Shown here piece after piece: positions 21,601-33,912 of a stretch of DNA of 64,000 nt. Position 1 is the stretch's first letter, and each line of letters begins with the position of its first letter. The stretch spans positions 1-64,000 of the forward strand of contig JAJSPD010000073.1 of assembly GCA_021307315.1 (NCBI GenBank), in the 5' to 3' direction. This stretch comes from Bisporella sp. PMI_857 (Eukaryota > Ascomycota > Leotiomycetes > Helotiales > Helotiaceae). A model generated the notes under the pieces. That model saw nothing but the letters and a program-made list of their open reading frames with translations, made no database searches and was not told the origin of the DNA. The translations under genes and the position numbers were made by a program.

Positions 21601-24600
21601 GATCAATATCGAGCACGTGAAGATGTGCAGATATCCCTTCGATCCCATCCGGTTCATCAATCTGAGTGTAAATATCTTGGAGCCGTTCAAGAAGGACATT
21701 GGTAACACTGGTATCTTTGACAGTCTCCCGTACTTGCCGAATATGCTGCTCCCAGTAAAATAATGCACGAGAGTACGATTTGCATTCTACTGCTCGCTGA
21801 GAGATAATTTCTGCTGGAAGCATTTCTAGTACAGCTTTGACTCGGCGAATCTCTGACTCAATTTTCTCCCGATGCTCCGCTTCTAAAGTGGCATCTCGAA
21901 GTCTTTTACTCGCCTGTGATTGTTTGACTTGGATCCATCGAGAGAGGTAGTCTAAGACGCGAAATACGGCCTGTAATAATTAGACTCTTGTCGTAGAAAT
22001 AAAAATGCTTCTTACCTCACTACATGTTTTTAATTCATCTCTTCTGACATTAGAATCAGGTTTGATCTCATACTGCAGAACCTTGAGTAACTCTTGTCCG
22101 ATTTCGGTCCGATTTTGATCAGTACCTTCCACGATGACGTGTAAGACAACATATGGGAGTAAAAAGCTGGCCACCGTGTTGTCTCTGATTCTGATGGCTC
22201 GTTGTAAAGATGCGAATATGAGATCAGCGTTTGGATTAAGTGGCTTATGTAGGAGATCGAGCACAAAAGGCTTCAGCCAATTATTATACAACTTATCTGG
22301 TCGAGTTGTATCGGGCCGGAATATAGGGTACTCAACTTTAATTCTCTCTGAAACTTCTATTACGGAGTAACGAGATGTGAGGAATGGGGTTAAAGTGTCC
22401 TGTACACTTGGTGGCAAGCCCTTCCATTTTAAGTAAATGTCGTCCGTGGAGTTCCGATCTCCGCTCTGCAAGATTGGAACGCATCTTGTCGTGAAGTCAC
22501 ACTTTTCTAGTAAGTCCTGCATAACATAGGAGAGGAAGCCCTGCACACCGGTATCGGTAGATGACAGGAAAGTTTGGACAATGACATTCTCTAGTATAAA
22601 GAGAATAAAATCGGTGGTCTCACCCGGGTCGTGAAAGTTGCTGACAACTACCATGTCACGTTGATCCCGAACAGCCTCTACTCGATTTGGGTCTATGCAT
22701 CCAATGAGTCCTATACACTCTGCTGATAGTTGTGCAATTTCATGATAAGTTGAGCTGAATTTGACACAACTATCTAGGATCGAGCGAACAAGTAATCCGA
22801 TTACAACATCAGGCTGCTCACTCACTGTCGAAGATTGGAGGAACGATTGATGAACCTTCAAGTAAGCTTTGAGCTCAACAAGAGCTTGCGTCACAACTTC
22901 AGAGTTCTCGTGGCGAATCCTACGGCTGAAGATTTGGAAAGCATTTCCAACATCTGTTGGCGACCGTAGCTTTTGGAGCTGTTCCTCAACCTTAGATAGT
23001 GTTGGATATTCTGACAGCGACGGTAAGTTAACAATTGTGTTCCGTATAAGCCGTGTTCGATGTTTAAGAAGATATTGAAGGGCAGATTCGGCACGGTTTT
23101 GTGTAGTTTCGTTGAAACTTTCCCATCGTTGAATTACAGTTGAGAAAGTACTCTCGAGCATGAGTTCCACGTCCTCATCCTCAAGATGATGTAGCATCTT
23201 CTCCCAAGCAGAGAACGCCAACTCTTGCAATTCAGGTTGTGCGAGAGCCGATTGAAGACATGCACACATCTATGAGGTAACCGTGAGCTGTGATATAATG
23301 TATTAAGGAGAAGGATAATCACCTGAGGCCGTGCGGTCCGTGTAAAGGTCTTTCCTAGGATAACCATTTCCTCAATAGCTTTCACACAGCGTTTCTTCTC
23401 TGATACTGACTCTCCTGCGTTTGCGTCGTAGACAACTTTCGAGACCTTATCCACAAGGCCAAGTATATGTTGCCCCAAGAATGCGCCCAACATCACTTTC
23501 CTGCTCACATTATCATTTGGCGGTGCCCATTGGGCCAGTTTATCTAGAGCCAGCCGAATCTAAAACTTATTAATTGCGGTTTGTAAAGATTCAAGCGACA
23601 CTTACCCTTGACCTTTTACTCTCATCAGCATCTCCAAAAGACTTAAGTAAAATGAGAGCTATTGTAGCAGGTTCAGCTCTCATTAGCTCGGTAATATCTG
23701 AATCTTTGAAGCTTGATGATGTGGCTCTCAAAGAAGACATTATAAATGTCTCCATGTCCTCCACGTCCTGTACCAGAAGAAAAGCAAGTATCGGCAATAA
23801 ATTGCTCCTCTCCATACATATGGCCCATTTCTCATCGTTTTTGATGACATGTGCGATACGTCCTATAACATCAACCTTGCCATAAGCAACTAGATAAGGC
23901 AATGTGTAAGGCTGTGTTAAAACGAGGAACTCCGTGACTTTCATTCCAAGCAAGTCAACCATTGACTGTACCATCTGTGGCTTGGAAAGAAGTTGTTTGA
24001 CCGCCACGATCGCAATAGTGTCCCAGAAAGGACTGAACATGCGTTCTACGGTCTTTTCGCTTGTTTTCGCTAGAGTCAAGATCTGTTTTGTCAGGCATAG
24101 GCAATCGACTAGCAATTCTTGGGCATACCTCATTGAAAGCTACGCCTGATATGATAGGATTGGTGTGGCCTAGGTACAATACAAGTCTGTGAATTACAAG
24201 GTGTAATTCATCGTCATTCAGGGTTCTGACCTCATTAGCAGGAATTTGGTAGTGTTAATAACACTTACCTGCCAATTTGACCCCAAGCCAAAATACAGCT
24301 CTCTTGTAGATGAATTGTGTCTTGCTCAGATATGGTACGCAACAAAGCGAAAGCAGCAACTCTATTATGCATCATTAAATCTTGGCTGATTCCACTGCCA
24401 TGTAAAAATCCAGGAAGAGTTCGACTTATTATAGCATGTTAGAATCCGATGTCTGCTCTCAAAAAAAGATACTTGGCTTACCCAGCAGCAATACGAAGCT
24501 CTCTTATTGAACTCTGGAGCGATTTGAGACACCATTGACCCAAATTTGATACTTTAAAGTCGATGAATCCTGCATCCTTGAAATGAGTTGTAAATGCTTT

Positions 24601-26559
24601 TAGTGCAAACATCGCTAGCACTCGAGGTCTGCGAGACTCTTGAAAAGTCTGAGATTGGACCAATGCTGAAAGGGAAAGTATTGCATCATTGCATACGCTC
24701 TGATATTTATCCTTATGCACGCCTGTCGGATCGACATGGTTCCCTTCTTCACAGGCTAAGCACTTCGAGTACCGTATTGTGCCGTCATGATCCCGAGTGG
24801 CCTCCAAAGAACCAACTGCAGCACAGGGTATCATTGCAAGATACTCGATTGCTTTACAACGATCGTTGTCATTCAATTCTGCGAAACAAGCCCTAGAATC
24901 CTGTTAGCCTTGATTGCATGCTAATGTCGGGCTGTACTCACTCTGTGACTTTAGCGAGTCCCGTTAACTCTGTGGACTCTTGTGACCCAAGCAAAGAATA
25001 TAGCCTTTCAGTGATCTGTTCTAGTAGCCCCAGCTCAGAATTTATTTTGCGCCGTTTGTTTGGCGGTAATCGATGATGGTCGGTTTGGGACTCCAGTTCG
25101 AGACGTTGAAACTCTCCATCAAGTTCCACACTATCAAAACTCTCGACAGAAATTAGATCAACTCCCTGGCGGACCTCCGCACCGCAAGTTGTGCACAAGG
25201 ATACTGCGGCTTTCTGAAATCTGTTAGTAAAGGAAACCCCCAGCGTGAGTAGACACATACTTGAAAGTCCTTTCCAAAGCTTGTGGAAGCATTTTCATGA
25301 TTTAAAGCAAGTTGAAGAGCGGGTATGAGATGTAGACAAAGTACTTGACACATCGAATCGAATTCTCTGCAAACAGCAACTAAATTCAGCATAGTACTAC
25401 AGAACTTGAGCTGAATCGTCTCTGTCAGACTTTCCGGATTTGCTAAAAGATCCGCACATAATAATGAGATGAGAACACATCCCTTGCGTAAAACGCTACC
25501 TGAAAGATGGCTTCGTAAGGATGATATGAGTGCTTGCATTGAGCAAAAAATCGTCAGTTCGCATTTCTTGCAAGTATCCTGCAAGGCTGTGTCCACCTTT
25601 AATCTTTTCCCTACCTCATGTGCCATCAGAAAAGACTCCAGCATCCAAGCGAGGTAATCTTGAAAAGCTGCTGTGGCATCATACGATGACGCAGATTCCA
25701 TAGAAATGTCTCCCAGTATTGCAAGCAAGTTCGTGACATGCCAGAGGCTTGATGCTGCGCCATGTATGACATAAGTGCAGTGAAAAGATGAGGTAGTCTG
25801 ATTCTCATCTTTGTCATAATAATTCTCATACGAGAAATAAGAAGTATCAAAGTCATCAGACGGCAACGAAATTTTTAACACATGATACTGTGAGACAATG
25901 CTCGGATGTTGAAGACGACTCAAGATAGCTAGACAAATGTGAGCAGATTAGACCAATCAGTTTTGGATATCCTTACTTGCAGCGCACTCCTTCATATAGC
26001 CGAAAAAGAGAGAGGTTAAGTTCCAGAGCCTGGGAGACCGAGCAACTGTCTGAAACGCTACATAGAAAAATTCTTTAATTTTTTCTATTATTCCGTCACA
26101 ATTTTTTCGACCCAAAAGTGCCAAGACTCGTGGGAATAGCCATAACCACAGAGGCTCATGTCCTCGGTTTTGAAGAATTGTACTTCGGCCTAATGAATGG
26201 GCCAAAACAGCCGGACTCTCTTTGATGATGGTTATAAAGACATCTAAAGCGTCTGATGCTTGCATGACCAGCTTCGTAATGTCCATGAAGGGATCATCAC
26301 TGGTAAGCTTCTCGAGCACAGTTCTGGTAAGGAGATACAATAACTTTTCCCTATGCTCAAGCCTGGCTTCATCATTCTCAAACTCAGCACCACTATTTTC
26401 GGTATCTGAGACCTCGGCCATGAGCAGTTTGAGCTCATCATGATCTCTCTGCCGTGAAGGCTTAGTGGCAGTTGAAAGATTGTTTATGAGCTGTGCCGCC
26501 ATGGTAGATTGAGGAGGCTCAAAATCTGCCATCTCAGCGGAATGGCCATTTAGTCGCAT
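18630..26559 (-). CDS. uvsB (MEC1/ATR): ATR/Mec1-type checkpoint kinase (UvsB/Rad3 orthologue)
   Basis: Twelve exons: 26559-25977, 25928-25261, 25213-24942, 24892-24482, 24424-24269, 24225-24129, 24082-23606, 23559-23323, 23269-22016, 21970-21463, 21413-20939, 20898-18630. All phases match and the protein is 2468 aa, normal for ATR. HEAT-like helices fill the N-terminal two thirds, then a FAT region. The PIK kinase domain (from about 2110) has CKPKDDLRKD near 2158-2167, catalytic GLGDRHGEN (2303-2311) and metal-binding DFN (2325-2327). Then comes the ATR-typical VPFRLTHNMVDAMGI, and a FATC end (last 33 residues, finishing GWCSFF). ATR/Mec1 with its Ddc2/ATRIP partner senses RPA-coated single-stranded DNA and phosphorylates checkpoint targets in the nucleus. 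Introns are only 40-57 nt. MRLNG at 26559 is taken as start; Met10 or Met20 are alternatives. Confidence 0.92.
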
Positions 26560-26791
26560 GCTAATTTCAACTTCTCGAGACTAAGAAGGCAATAGGGCAG
26601 TGACTATTGGATGTGGAGACATGATTGATGATTATACAAGAAACGCGCTCATAAACTTTGCTTGAAGCCAAAACGCGCTTCACGAAGTCAGGTGAAAAGC
26701 GGGTCGTCTCTTTCAATAAAACTTTAAAGGCATCGCCTGATTATCCGAATATCTTTCCAGTCGAAACGTTTCCGTACGATCGGTTATTGAT
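26560..26791. promoter_or_regulatory. Divergent promoter of the ATR kinase and COX16
   Basis: Only 232 bases separate the two divergent start codons, so both promoters and 5' leaders must share this stretch. I see no clear TATA box. A short minus-strand leader and an upstream ATG on the plus side (26658, opening a 108-codon frame that overlaps the COX16 start) could act as an upstream ORF. Assignment is by position only. Confidence 0.5.
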
Positions 26792-27187
26792 ATGGCGGTT
26801 TTTGGGAATAGAAAGTTTCGGTCCTCGAAAGAGGCTAATACAATTGCTTCTCGCTATCGCTCAGCCCTTACGAGACACCCATTCGCGCTTTTCGGTCTTC
26901 CCTTTATCGCGACAATGGTGGCAGGCTCATTCTTCCTTACTCCTGCGACGGCAATCAGATACGAGAAGCATGATAGGAGAGTAAGGCGAATGAGCAAGGA
27001 GGAGGAGCTTGGTATCGGAAAGGATAAGAGAAAAGTAGACATGAAAGAAGAATATTATGTAGGTCATTCAATTTTGGAGAATGAGCGGAGCTGATGGGAA
27101 TCATAGCGACTTGCAGCTAAAGACTTGGACGATTGGGAACAGAAGCGTATCAAAAGGCTTCCAGGAGAGAACGATGGCAGACTATAA
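26792..27187 (+). CDS. cox16: Cox16, cytochrome c oxidase assembly factor
   Basis: Two exons, 26792-27058 and 27107-27187, 115 aa. The 48-nt intron (GTAGGT...CATAG) restores the conserved join EEYYRLAAKDLDDWEQ. Family features in order: a short basic N-terminus, RYRSALTRHPFALFGLPFIA and a single transmembrane helix to TPATAIRYEKHD, KEEELGIGKDKRKVDMKEEYY, then the Cox16 C-terminus ending RIKRLPGE. Cox16 is a small inner-membrane mitochondrial protein with its bulk in the intermembrane space, needed for assembly of cytochrome c oxidase around Cox1/Cox2. Without splicing the frame ends within the intron. Length is typical for fungal Cox16. Confidence 0.92.
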
Positions 27188-27995
27188 TGGATGCGCAAAA
27201 GGTCGAAGAGGACGGGGACAGGATTGCCATACCATCATTGCCAGCATGGGTCCGAAACGGGAATGCACCCGCCAGCGGCTCAACTCCAACTAGGATTCAC
27301 AACGTACAATGGCTTTTTATGCCTTCGTTGGCTTGGGGTTATTACAAGAGCTATACTGAGGACTTGTGGCAGATATTTCGGAGTAGCTGACTCTCGGAGC
27401 CACATGCACAAGTGAAATGCGAGATGCGCAGACAAGGAAGATTTGTCGAAAACTTAAGGTTCGAGATGTTGTCGTTTATGAACATGTGTCATATTCAGAC
27501 AGTTCCGCATAACGCAAGATGGGCTAGCCATGACATGTCAAAAGACTGGATGTGTCTAAACACTTTTACATACATTTTAGTAATGGACCCCCGAGGTCTA
27601 AACTAGTAATGGATAAATTGTTAACATGGCAGTCATTGTCTTAAGCCACACGAATGTTCTTATTATACCCACATGTCTCTTGGTAAAGCTTCTGAGCAAT
27701 TGGAAGATCATTTCACAATTTCTCCTTGGATTAGGTTGTGACGCCAACCAATTTAGAGTGCGGTTCCAGACATTCTCGAGGCTTAGTTCGTGCAAACTCT
27801 ATCGTTCTCTTAAGTCTCTTGACTAAATTTCAGAGCAAGATACTTAAATGGCCTGTTGTCTTGCTACTAGCTTTACTATTTTATTATTCACTCATTTCCA
27901 TCATATAACGTCACATGTTCGGGGTTACGGAAGCAAGTGCTTTCTGATTCAGTCAATCTTGTGGAACTATTCGCTGGATGACTGGTCTATGAGCC
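27188..27995. other. Intergenic between two converging genes
   Basis: About 0.8 kb. ORFs at 27081-27293 and 27133-27390 are frame shadows of the cox16 3' end. Further right only short AT-rich ORFs. Nothing else seen. Confidence 0.5.
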
Positions 27996-28661
27996 TCAGA
28001 CCACCAATCCATCTCTCACGGCATACTCTATATGCGAAGCAGTGATCCCTTTACTCTTCTGTCCCGCAATCTCCCCGATCAACCAAGCCGCAGCATCCAG
28101 TCCAGCACTTACACCTCCACTAGTAATGACCCTCAAACCCTTGGCCTCGTCCACCTTGTTCACCACAAATCTCTCCTCTACAACTGTTGTCTTCCCCTTG
28201 CTTGCTGAAATATTACGCAGCCTATCATAAGAAGCGAAATGTGTTGTCGCGGTTAGTCCATCCAAGACGCCTGCCTCAGCAAGGAACAGACTTCCGGTAC
28301 AAACACTAAACAACGTCCTGACTCTTCCATCCTCCCGCCTAGGGAGATCCCAGAATGCCTTGATGAGCTGCAATGGCTCGGTCTTGCCTTCCAGAACGCC
28401 AGGCGTGGACCCACCTGGAATAACGAGAATATCGAAGTCCGCAAGCGTGGCATAGGCCTCGTCAAGCGAAAGATGACGCTTCAGCTCAAGCTTTTGACTT
28501 GTGAGAGTGAACTCCTCGACGGCGGTTATGACTTGACTGAATACATATTCACCAGAATCATATTTTGCGTGCGATAGGAAGTCCAGTGGGCCAATTGTAT
28601 CAAGAGTCTCGAGTCCAGGATGGATGTGGTGCAATATCTTGAGAGGAGCATTTGACGCCAT
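27996..28661 (-). CDS. DJ-1/PfpI family protein (ThiJ-like)
   Basis: A single exon of 221 aa from ATG 28661 (MASNAPLKILHHIHPG). The open frame runs on to 28853, but the extra N-terminus resembles translated leader. It is a class I glutamine amidotransferase-like fold with LETLDTIGPLDFL near the start, FDILVIPGGSTPG (oxyanion region), and the nucleophile elbow SVCTGSLFLAEAGVLDG with the conserved Cys, followed by ATTHFASYDRL and SGGVSAGLDAAAWLIGE. This pattern is the isonitrile hydratase/AraC-like DJ-1 subgroup common in fungi. The substrate is unknown; glyoxalase, isonitrile hydratase or chaperone roles occur in the superfamily. It converges on cox16. Confidence 0.85.
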   Translation of the reverse strand: MASNAPLKILHHIHPGLETLDTIGPLDFLSHAKYDSGEYVFSQVITAVEEFTLTSQKLELKRHLSLDEAYATLADFDILVIPGGSTPGVLEGKTEPLQLIKAFWDLPRREDGRVRTLFSVCTGSLFLAEAGVLDGLTATTHFASYDRLRNISASKGKTTVVEERFVVNKVDEAKGLRVITSGGVSAGLDAAAWLIGEIAGQKSKGITASHIEYAVRDGLVV

Positions 28662-31600
28662 TTCGAACGTTTTTCTTCTTGATATCAACATCATGAGGAG
28701 CGGGAGAAGGCTGTTTATATGTAGTCGCACACTATGAGTGGGGGTACTTCCAAGACATGTCGTGCTTTCATGACATACAAACAGAATCGGATTTACATGA
28801 AGCCTCAATGAGAAAAACAAGGCGAAGTGACTATTAGAGGATATCCAAACCAATTAGCATGTCTGCCGGGACATTTCTGTCACCGACGGATGGTTGACCA
28901 CAAGCTAGCTCAATATGATGAGAATTACTGACTAATTGCGGATATACAGACAAAACGGAACGGGAAAACATCTTTCCGCATTAGAAGTTAGATGGAGTTA
29001 ATGCACTAATTCAAAACGCTTGCTATGTCCCATTGTTCTACCAATTTAGGATCTAGCTAAATATTCCTAAGGATCTCTTGAAAGTTCTTATCTCTGCTAC
29101 TCTTCTTGTCTGCGCATATAATCAGTCTATGGTAACAATATATTGCCATAACATCGCGGCTCTTGGTGTGTTCTATCGAAAAATCGACTAGAACGTAATG
29201 AGAATCACACTTCTATCTGGTTAGCTGTATTTGGAATTTAAATATTAATGTGTGCATTATCTTCGAGCCTTTGGATGGGAGCCACTTTTCACTGGTCCTG
29301 CTTCTATGTTCTACGCAGGCACTCTTCTAGAATAGGAAATTGCATCGAGCAGCATCGAGCCATATTCTGAAGATAGCAAGGTTACAACCATCCCTGGTCC
29401 TTGGTACACACTGAAAAGAAGGATAAAGTTATGATCCAGGTCCCTACGAACATAAGCCTAAATTTGGAATTCGGCCATCTAAAAAGTGCTTACTGATTTC
29501 ATCTGTAGCCTCACGACAAGCGTCGAGGCCTTATGTCATCACCCAGTCTTGCTCATTTTCTGGGAGCACAGAATAGCATCGGAGAGGAAGGAGAGGACTT
29601 GCTACTTTGCTTAAATAATGGAAAAAGATATAAGCGTCACCAATTGACCTATCGTTCCTCTTTTATGCCAAGTTTCCCACACATGACGAGAGGATTTCAG
29701 AAACGCATCTCCCGATACTATGCATCTAACATTGCGAACGGGCACCATACCTCTACATCATTGTCCTATGCTCAAAAAACTACTCCAGCCCGCTCAAAAC
29801 TAGTTCCCAGTGTAGTATTCACTCTATTGCATACTTGTTTGTCTTCAACGAAAGAATACTGCAAGAGCCTGGCAAGTGACAGAAACCGCGAGATCACGAA
29901 TAAAGTGAAGAGCGATTGCTCACTGAAATCGGCAGAGCATATCAACGAGGGTTCACCGGGAGAAATTCCTGAACTAGCTCATTCGCCAGGAATCGAGGAA
30001 AGGACCAGTAGGGCAGTATCTCTATTCAAATTATTGCTTCATTACAGAGTCCTATTCTAGGAGTTTGAACAATAAGCACTCTGCTCCGCGAAATGACAGT
30101 CGCCTTCTTCACAACTTGCTAGGCGAAGTTGTATATTTTTGTGTGGATCACACTGTCTTGTGGACCAAAATTAGGACAAGCCAGACATGATGCTGCTAGG
30201 TTGGAATTTACGGGTGTACTTAACTTTGCATCTTGTCGCTATTCTTTACAAAACTCACAATTGATATAATGCCCTGCTAATCCTTTCGCTGAATTTTGCT
30301 CAGGCAGCTTTACTAGCAAGATGCTCTGTACTAGTGTTGCATCCTTTGCTTGTCTTCTTTCAATTGCAGAAACACAAAACAAGCACCGAATGAACAAAAT
30401 GCTAATTGTCAAACTATCAAGCAGCGGGAAATCAAGAGAAGAAATCACTGTCAACAATGCATCTAAGGCTAGGACAAATAGCTAAGCTGGTGCTTTGTAA
30501 TAAGTTATGACAAATGAGCTTGGACACCGTAAAAGAACCATGACCATCCCGTAATATAACTAAATAGATACTGTAACCTGGGAAGGACGCGTGGGCTTTA
30601 TCGATGCTTTTATTTTCTTAACTGTATGCTAGCATATAACTTGAGCATGAAAATTTATATGAGGATGACAGCTCGATAGTTTAACAGCAAGTCAAAATAA
30701 AAATAAGTATCGTGGTAGGATGGGAAGCTTCAACACCAACATCAGAAGAAGCCAGCGGTTTCGCAACCTGAACCCGACAGCCTCGCCTTTGACAAAATTG
30801 GATATCAACAATAACCAATTACACAGCAAAGTAATACGGAACTTCAATAGAGTTTCGTGGTTGCTGACAAAAAAAAGCCATCCGGTCCCACAGCCACAAA
30901 TCCTACCAGGATCGAAGCACTTCGCCGCATCCTCTCAATCAGAACTGCTACATAGTCAAATAGCATCATCAATCACACCTTACAATCATTCCCACATATC
31001 GAACTTGAAACACAGAGGCGTAAGGCAACGAGGCACTTGTTTACGGAGGAAGGTGAAGTGGCTGCACCGTATCTATATAGGAATATATGCTTTATAAACG
31101 GACAGCAATGACAGTGCATATATAGGAGCAAACCAGAGGCACATAAAGCGCCGACATGTTTCAAGAAATGTCGCTACAGAGTGCAGGGCGTTGAGGATGA
31201 AAAATGCTTCGAATTATGTTTTTGGGCCTGTAAGAATGACATGATAAGTGTTGAGTTATAATAAGAGTTGAGTTATCTCACGTACTCTAGTGTCCAAAAA
31301 GGCAGGTGCTTCGGGGCTAATCAGACAGGGAGAAGTCTTTTCTAACAAGGAAACTGCTTGCCCAAGATCATATATCGCCCGAGGGTATACCGGACACTGA
31401 GTAGCGCTTGTGCCAGAACGATTCGTTGATGCTAATCTTTTCCATCTTTATTGAACGTAAATATAATCCACTCGGGCGGTCGATATGTATTCACTCGGAA
31501 ACCGAATTATTTTCTTGCTGACCAACAACTGAGCTGAGGGTCGGACAAATGGATGGCTTATGCCCATAGGTATGGCCAAGGTCAGCACACTTGCATATTT

Positions 31601-33912
31601 TTGAAGATTTTCAAAGAGCAACCCAGCCGAGAATTCTGCCGTAGCCTGTAGCCGCTTTCTACTACGTAAAAATGTTTGTTTACATCATGAGAGAGCCATA
31701 ACAAAGACCATGGTCGGGCCTTCCCGCGACCAGGAATGTGGCCATGAAGGGGGCAGAGCAAATAGTAAACTGGTGTCTAGGAGACAGAGCTGGGTCCCCA
31801 GACAAGTTGACAGCATGAAGCTCCTTTGAGTTTAAGATCTTTACTTAATTGATGCAGCGGTGACCGGGTGAAAGTGAGCTCTCGTCTGATTGTGAGACGA
31901 ACACCGATGCTTAGATAGCAAGTCACGCCGCTCCCCTCTATGCTAGAGGAAGGAACGATGGCTGGCAATTTGTTTTTTAATAGAAATGTATGGCAAATCA
32001 CACGGCGCAAGATAGGAGAATAAGGATATTAATCGGGCATAGGCAGGAAAAACGCCCATAGCAGCTATCCACACATTTCCAGGGCAATGCATCAAAGTAT
32101 AAACCCACTATCCCATGCAGGAACTATATAAGAAACCTAAATATTTCATCGCGCTGTAGAGAACATATCGAATGAACGGAGGTGATATCATGTAAGGTGC
32201 ATGTGGAAGTAAAAGGAGGCTGCACAGGACAAATTAGGAAACTGTTGCTCAACTTTTGCGCACTTATCGTCTTCTAGATCATGTCATTTTCAATAGAGGT
32301 TCTCTACAATGGTTAGATATAGATATACCATAAAACGATCTACTAGCGAATTAGGAGTACTTGGTCACCAGCTCCTCTTGCACGACGTAAACAGTTCCTA
32401 GCAGGAGTATGGGCCGATGAGATCCTACTCCATATATATCCGTGCAGTGAAGTGCCGCAAGGCGGTTCCCATTCCTTGCGCATACGAGCAATGATATGAA
32501 ATCCAATCTCGCAAATGTTTATTGCTGAAACAGGAGCCGACTAGGCAAAGTCCGGCAAGATACCATCCCGCGTATCAGGGACACGGAGCACAACAATCAA
32601 TGAACGCCATATCACGTAGCTTCCATCAAAACATACTTCGTCGTCGGAAGGAAATTGAAAATTCCAACTCGCAGATTGCGCCTACATCTAACTCGGCATG
32701 GCTCATCAGACGGCCACTATCCAACCCGAGGCGGCCATCCCTCGAATCCCACATGTCTAAATCCCATGCCAACGGACCACCCGGCCGAGGCAAATAGCTT
32801 TTATCCCAAATCATTCATTTCCATCTGCAGCACCATAACAAAGGGAAGCTGAGCGCATAATATTCCTCAGCCTCAAAACCTTCAATTCATTTCCCTGCCG
32901 CGCGCGTTCGGTGATCCAAAACAGTAATATAACACAACATCTGACCGGGTATGGAAATCATTACCCGCGCGCAGCAATTTGTTAATTTCAGCCTCATTCA
33001 GGGTATTCAGAGGAAGTTAGTGTCGTACAGACTTGGAATCTCGGTTGTAATATTTTTCCAAATAACTTGCAGCGCATAAATATGCATCTCACCGGAAGCG
33101 GGCGTGTCTTCAGGAATTGTGGAATAAGGCAGCCACTATCGAAAGGACATGCTATAATTTGAGTCCTCTTTTTTTTATATTAAAAAAGACAAATTAGGCG
33201 TGAAATGGGGAGATCGTCCCATCACTTTTTTGGTGGTGATCGCTATTCTCCTGAGCCTGTTTGTTTTAAATGACGTGGCATACTGTTAGTTAGTAGTTTG
33301 GGACCTAGTTGTGAGCAATTAAGGGGTCCTGCTTGGAAACACGATTAAAGCTAGCTCAAATATGAAGAACAAAACTGATATACTGTTCCAGACACACAAT
33401 CTGACACATTACTGCACCAACAAGTTCATTATCAATTGATTAGAGCTACTCGTAACTTCGTAAAATGTAAGGACTTAAGTCCAACGTATGGTCAACGAGA
33501 GGGGTTCTGATCACATATAGTGATGGAATGAGTCCTCTACACGTATATCTTTAGCGACAACTTCATTGGCCATAGACAGACCAGTCGAAAAGATCGCAAA
33601 ACTCCTGAAGCGTATTCAGCCCCTACATCTAGGCAGATCCACCTCCCTAGCAAACTGACTTTTCTGTGCCAGGAGTAATTGGAACATTTACAAGATTCCT
33701 TGTATCACAGCAGCCTAGCCTGTACACGTACGTGAAGCCTGTAGTAGATATTTCCCTCCTACCATATCAGGAAGGAGCAAGAATACCACGGAGCGCTAGT
33801 GGATGTCTCTCACAACACTCAGGTCACGCAGAACAGTAACTTCCAGACTTTGTGGGTCTTGACACTCACAGGCCTGAAAGAATTGACACATAATCTGCTT
33901 ATAAGATGTTCT
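28662..33912. other. Gene-free stretch of 5.2 kb
   Basis: No supported gene. The two longest ORFs, 29533-30060 plus (175 codons) and 30720-31097 plus (125 codons), start with ATG but have no motif or domain and sit in otherwise ORF-poor, AT-rich DNA. I saw small direct repeats (GCATCGAGCA twice near 29343; GAGTTGAGTTAT-like copies near 31250-31280), but no long repeats, LTRs or transposase frames. Non-coding RNA genes cannot be excluded. Confidence 0.4.

Noticed and set aside
18630..26559. ATM/Tel1 or TOR as alternatives for the large PIK-family kinase
   Set aside because: The stretch VPFRLTHNMVDAMGI, the CKPKDDLRKD motif and a length near 2470 aa fit ATR/Mec1; no FRB domain as in TOR, and Tel1 proteins are longer with a different kinase signature.
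29533..30060. Plus-strand ORF of 175 codons with an ATG
   Set aside because: No motif, no splice partners and chance-like composition in a gene-poor region. It could be an orphan gene, but the sequence alone does not support it.
30720..31097. Plus-strand ORF of 125 codons
   Set aside because: Basic, Asn/Ser/His-rich translation without any recognisable domain; no supporting context.
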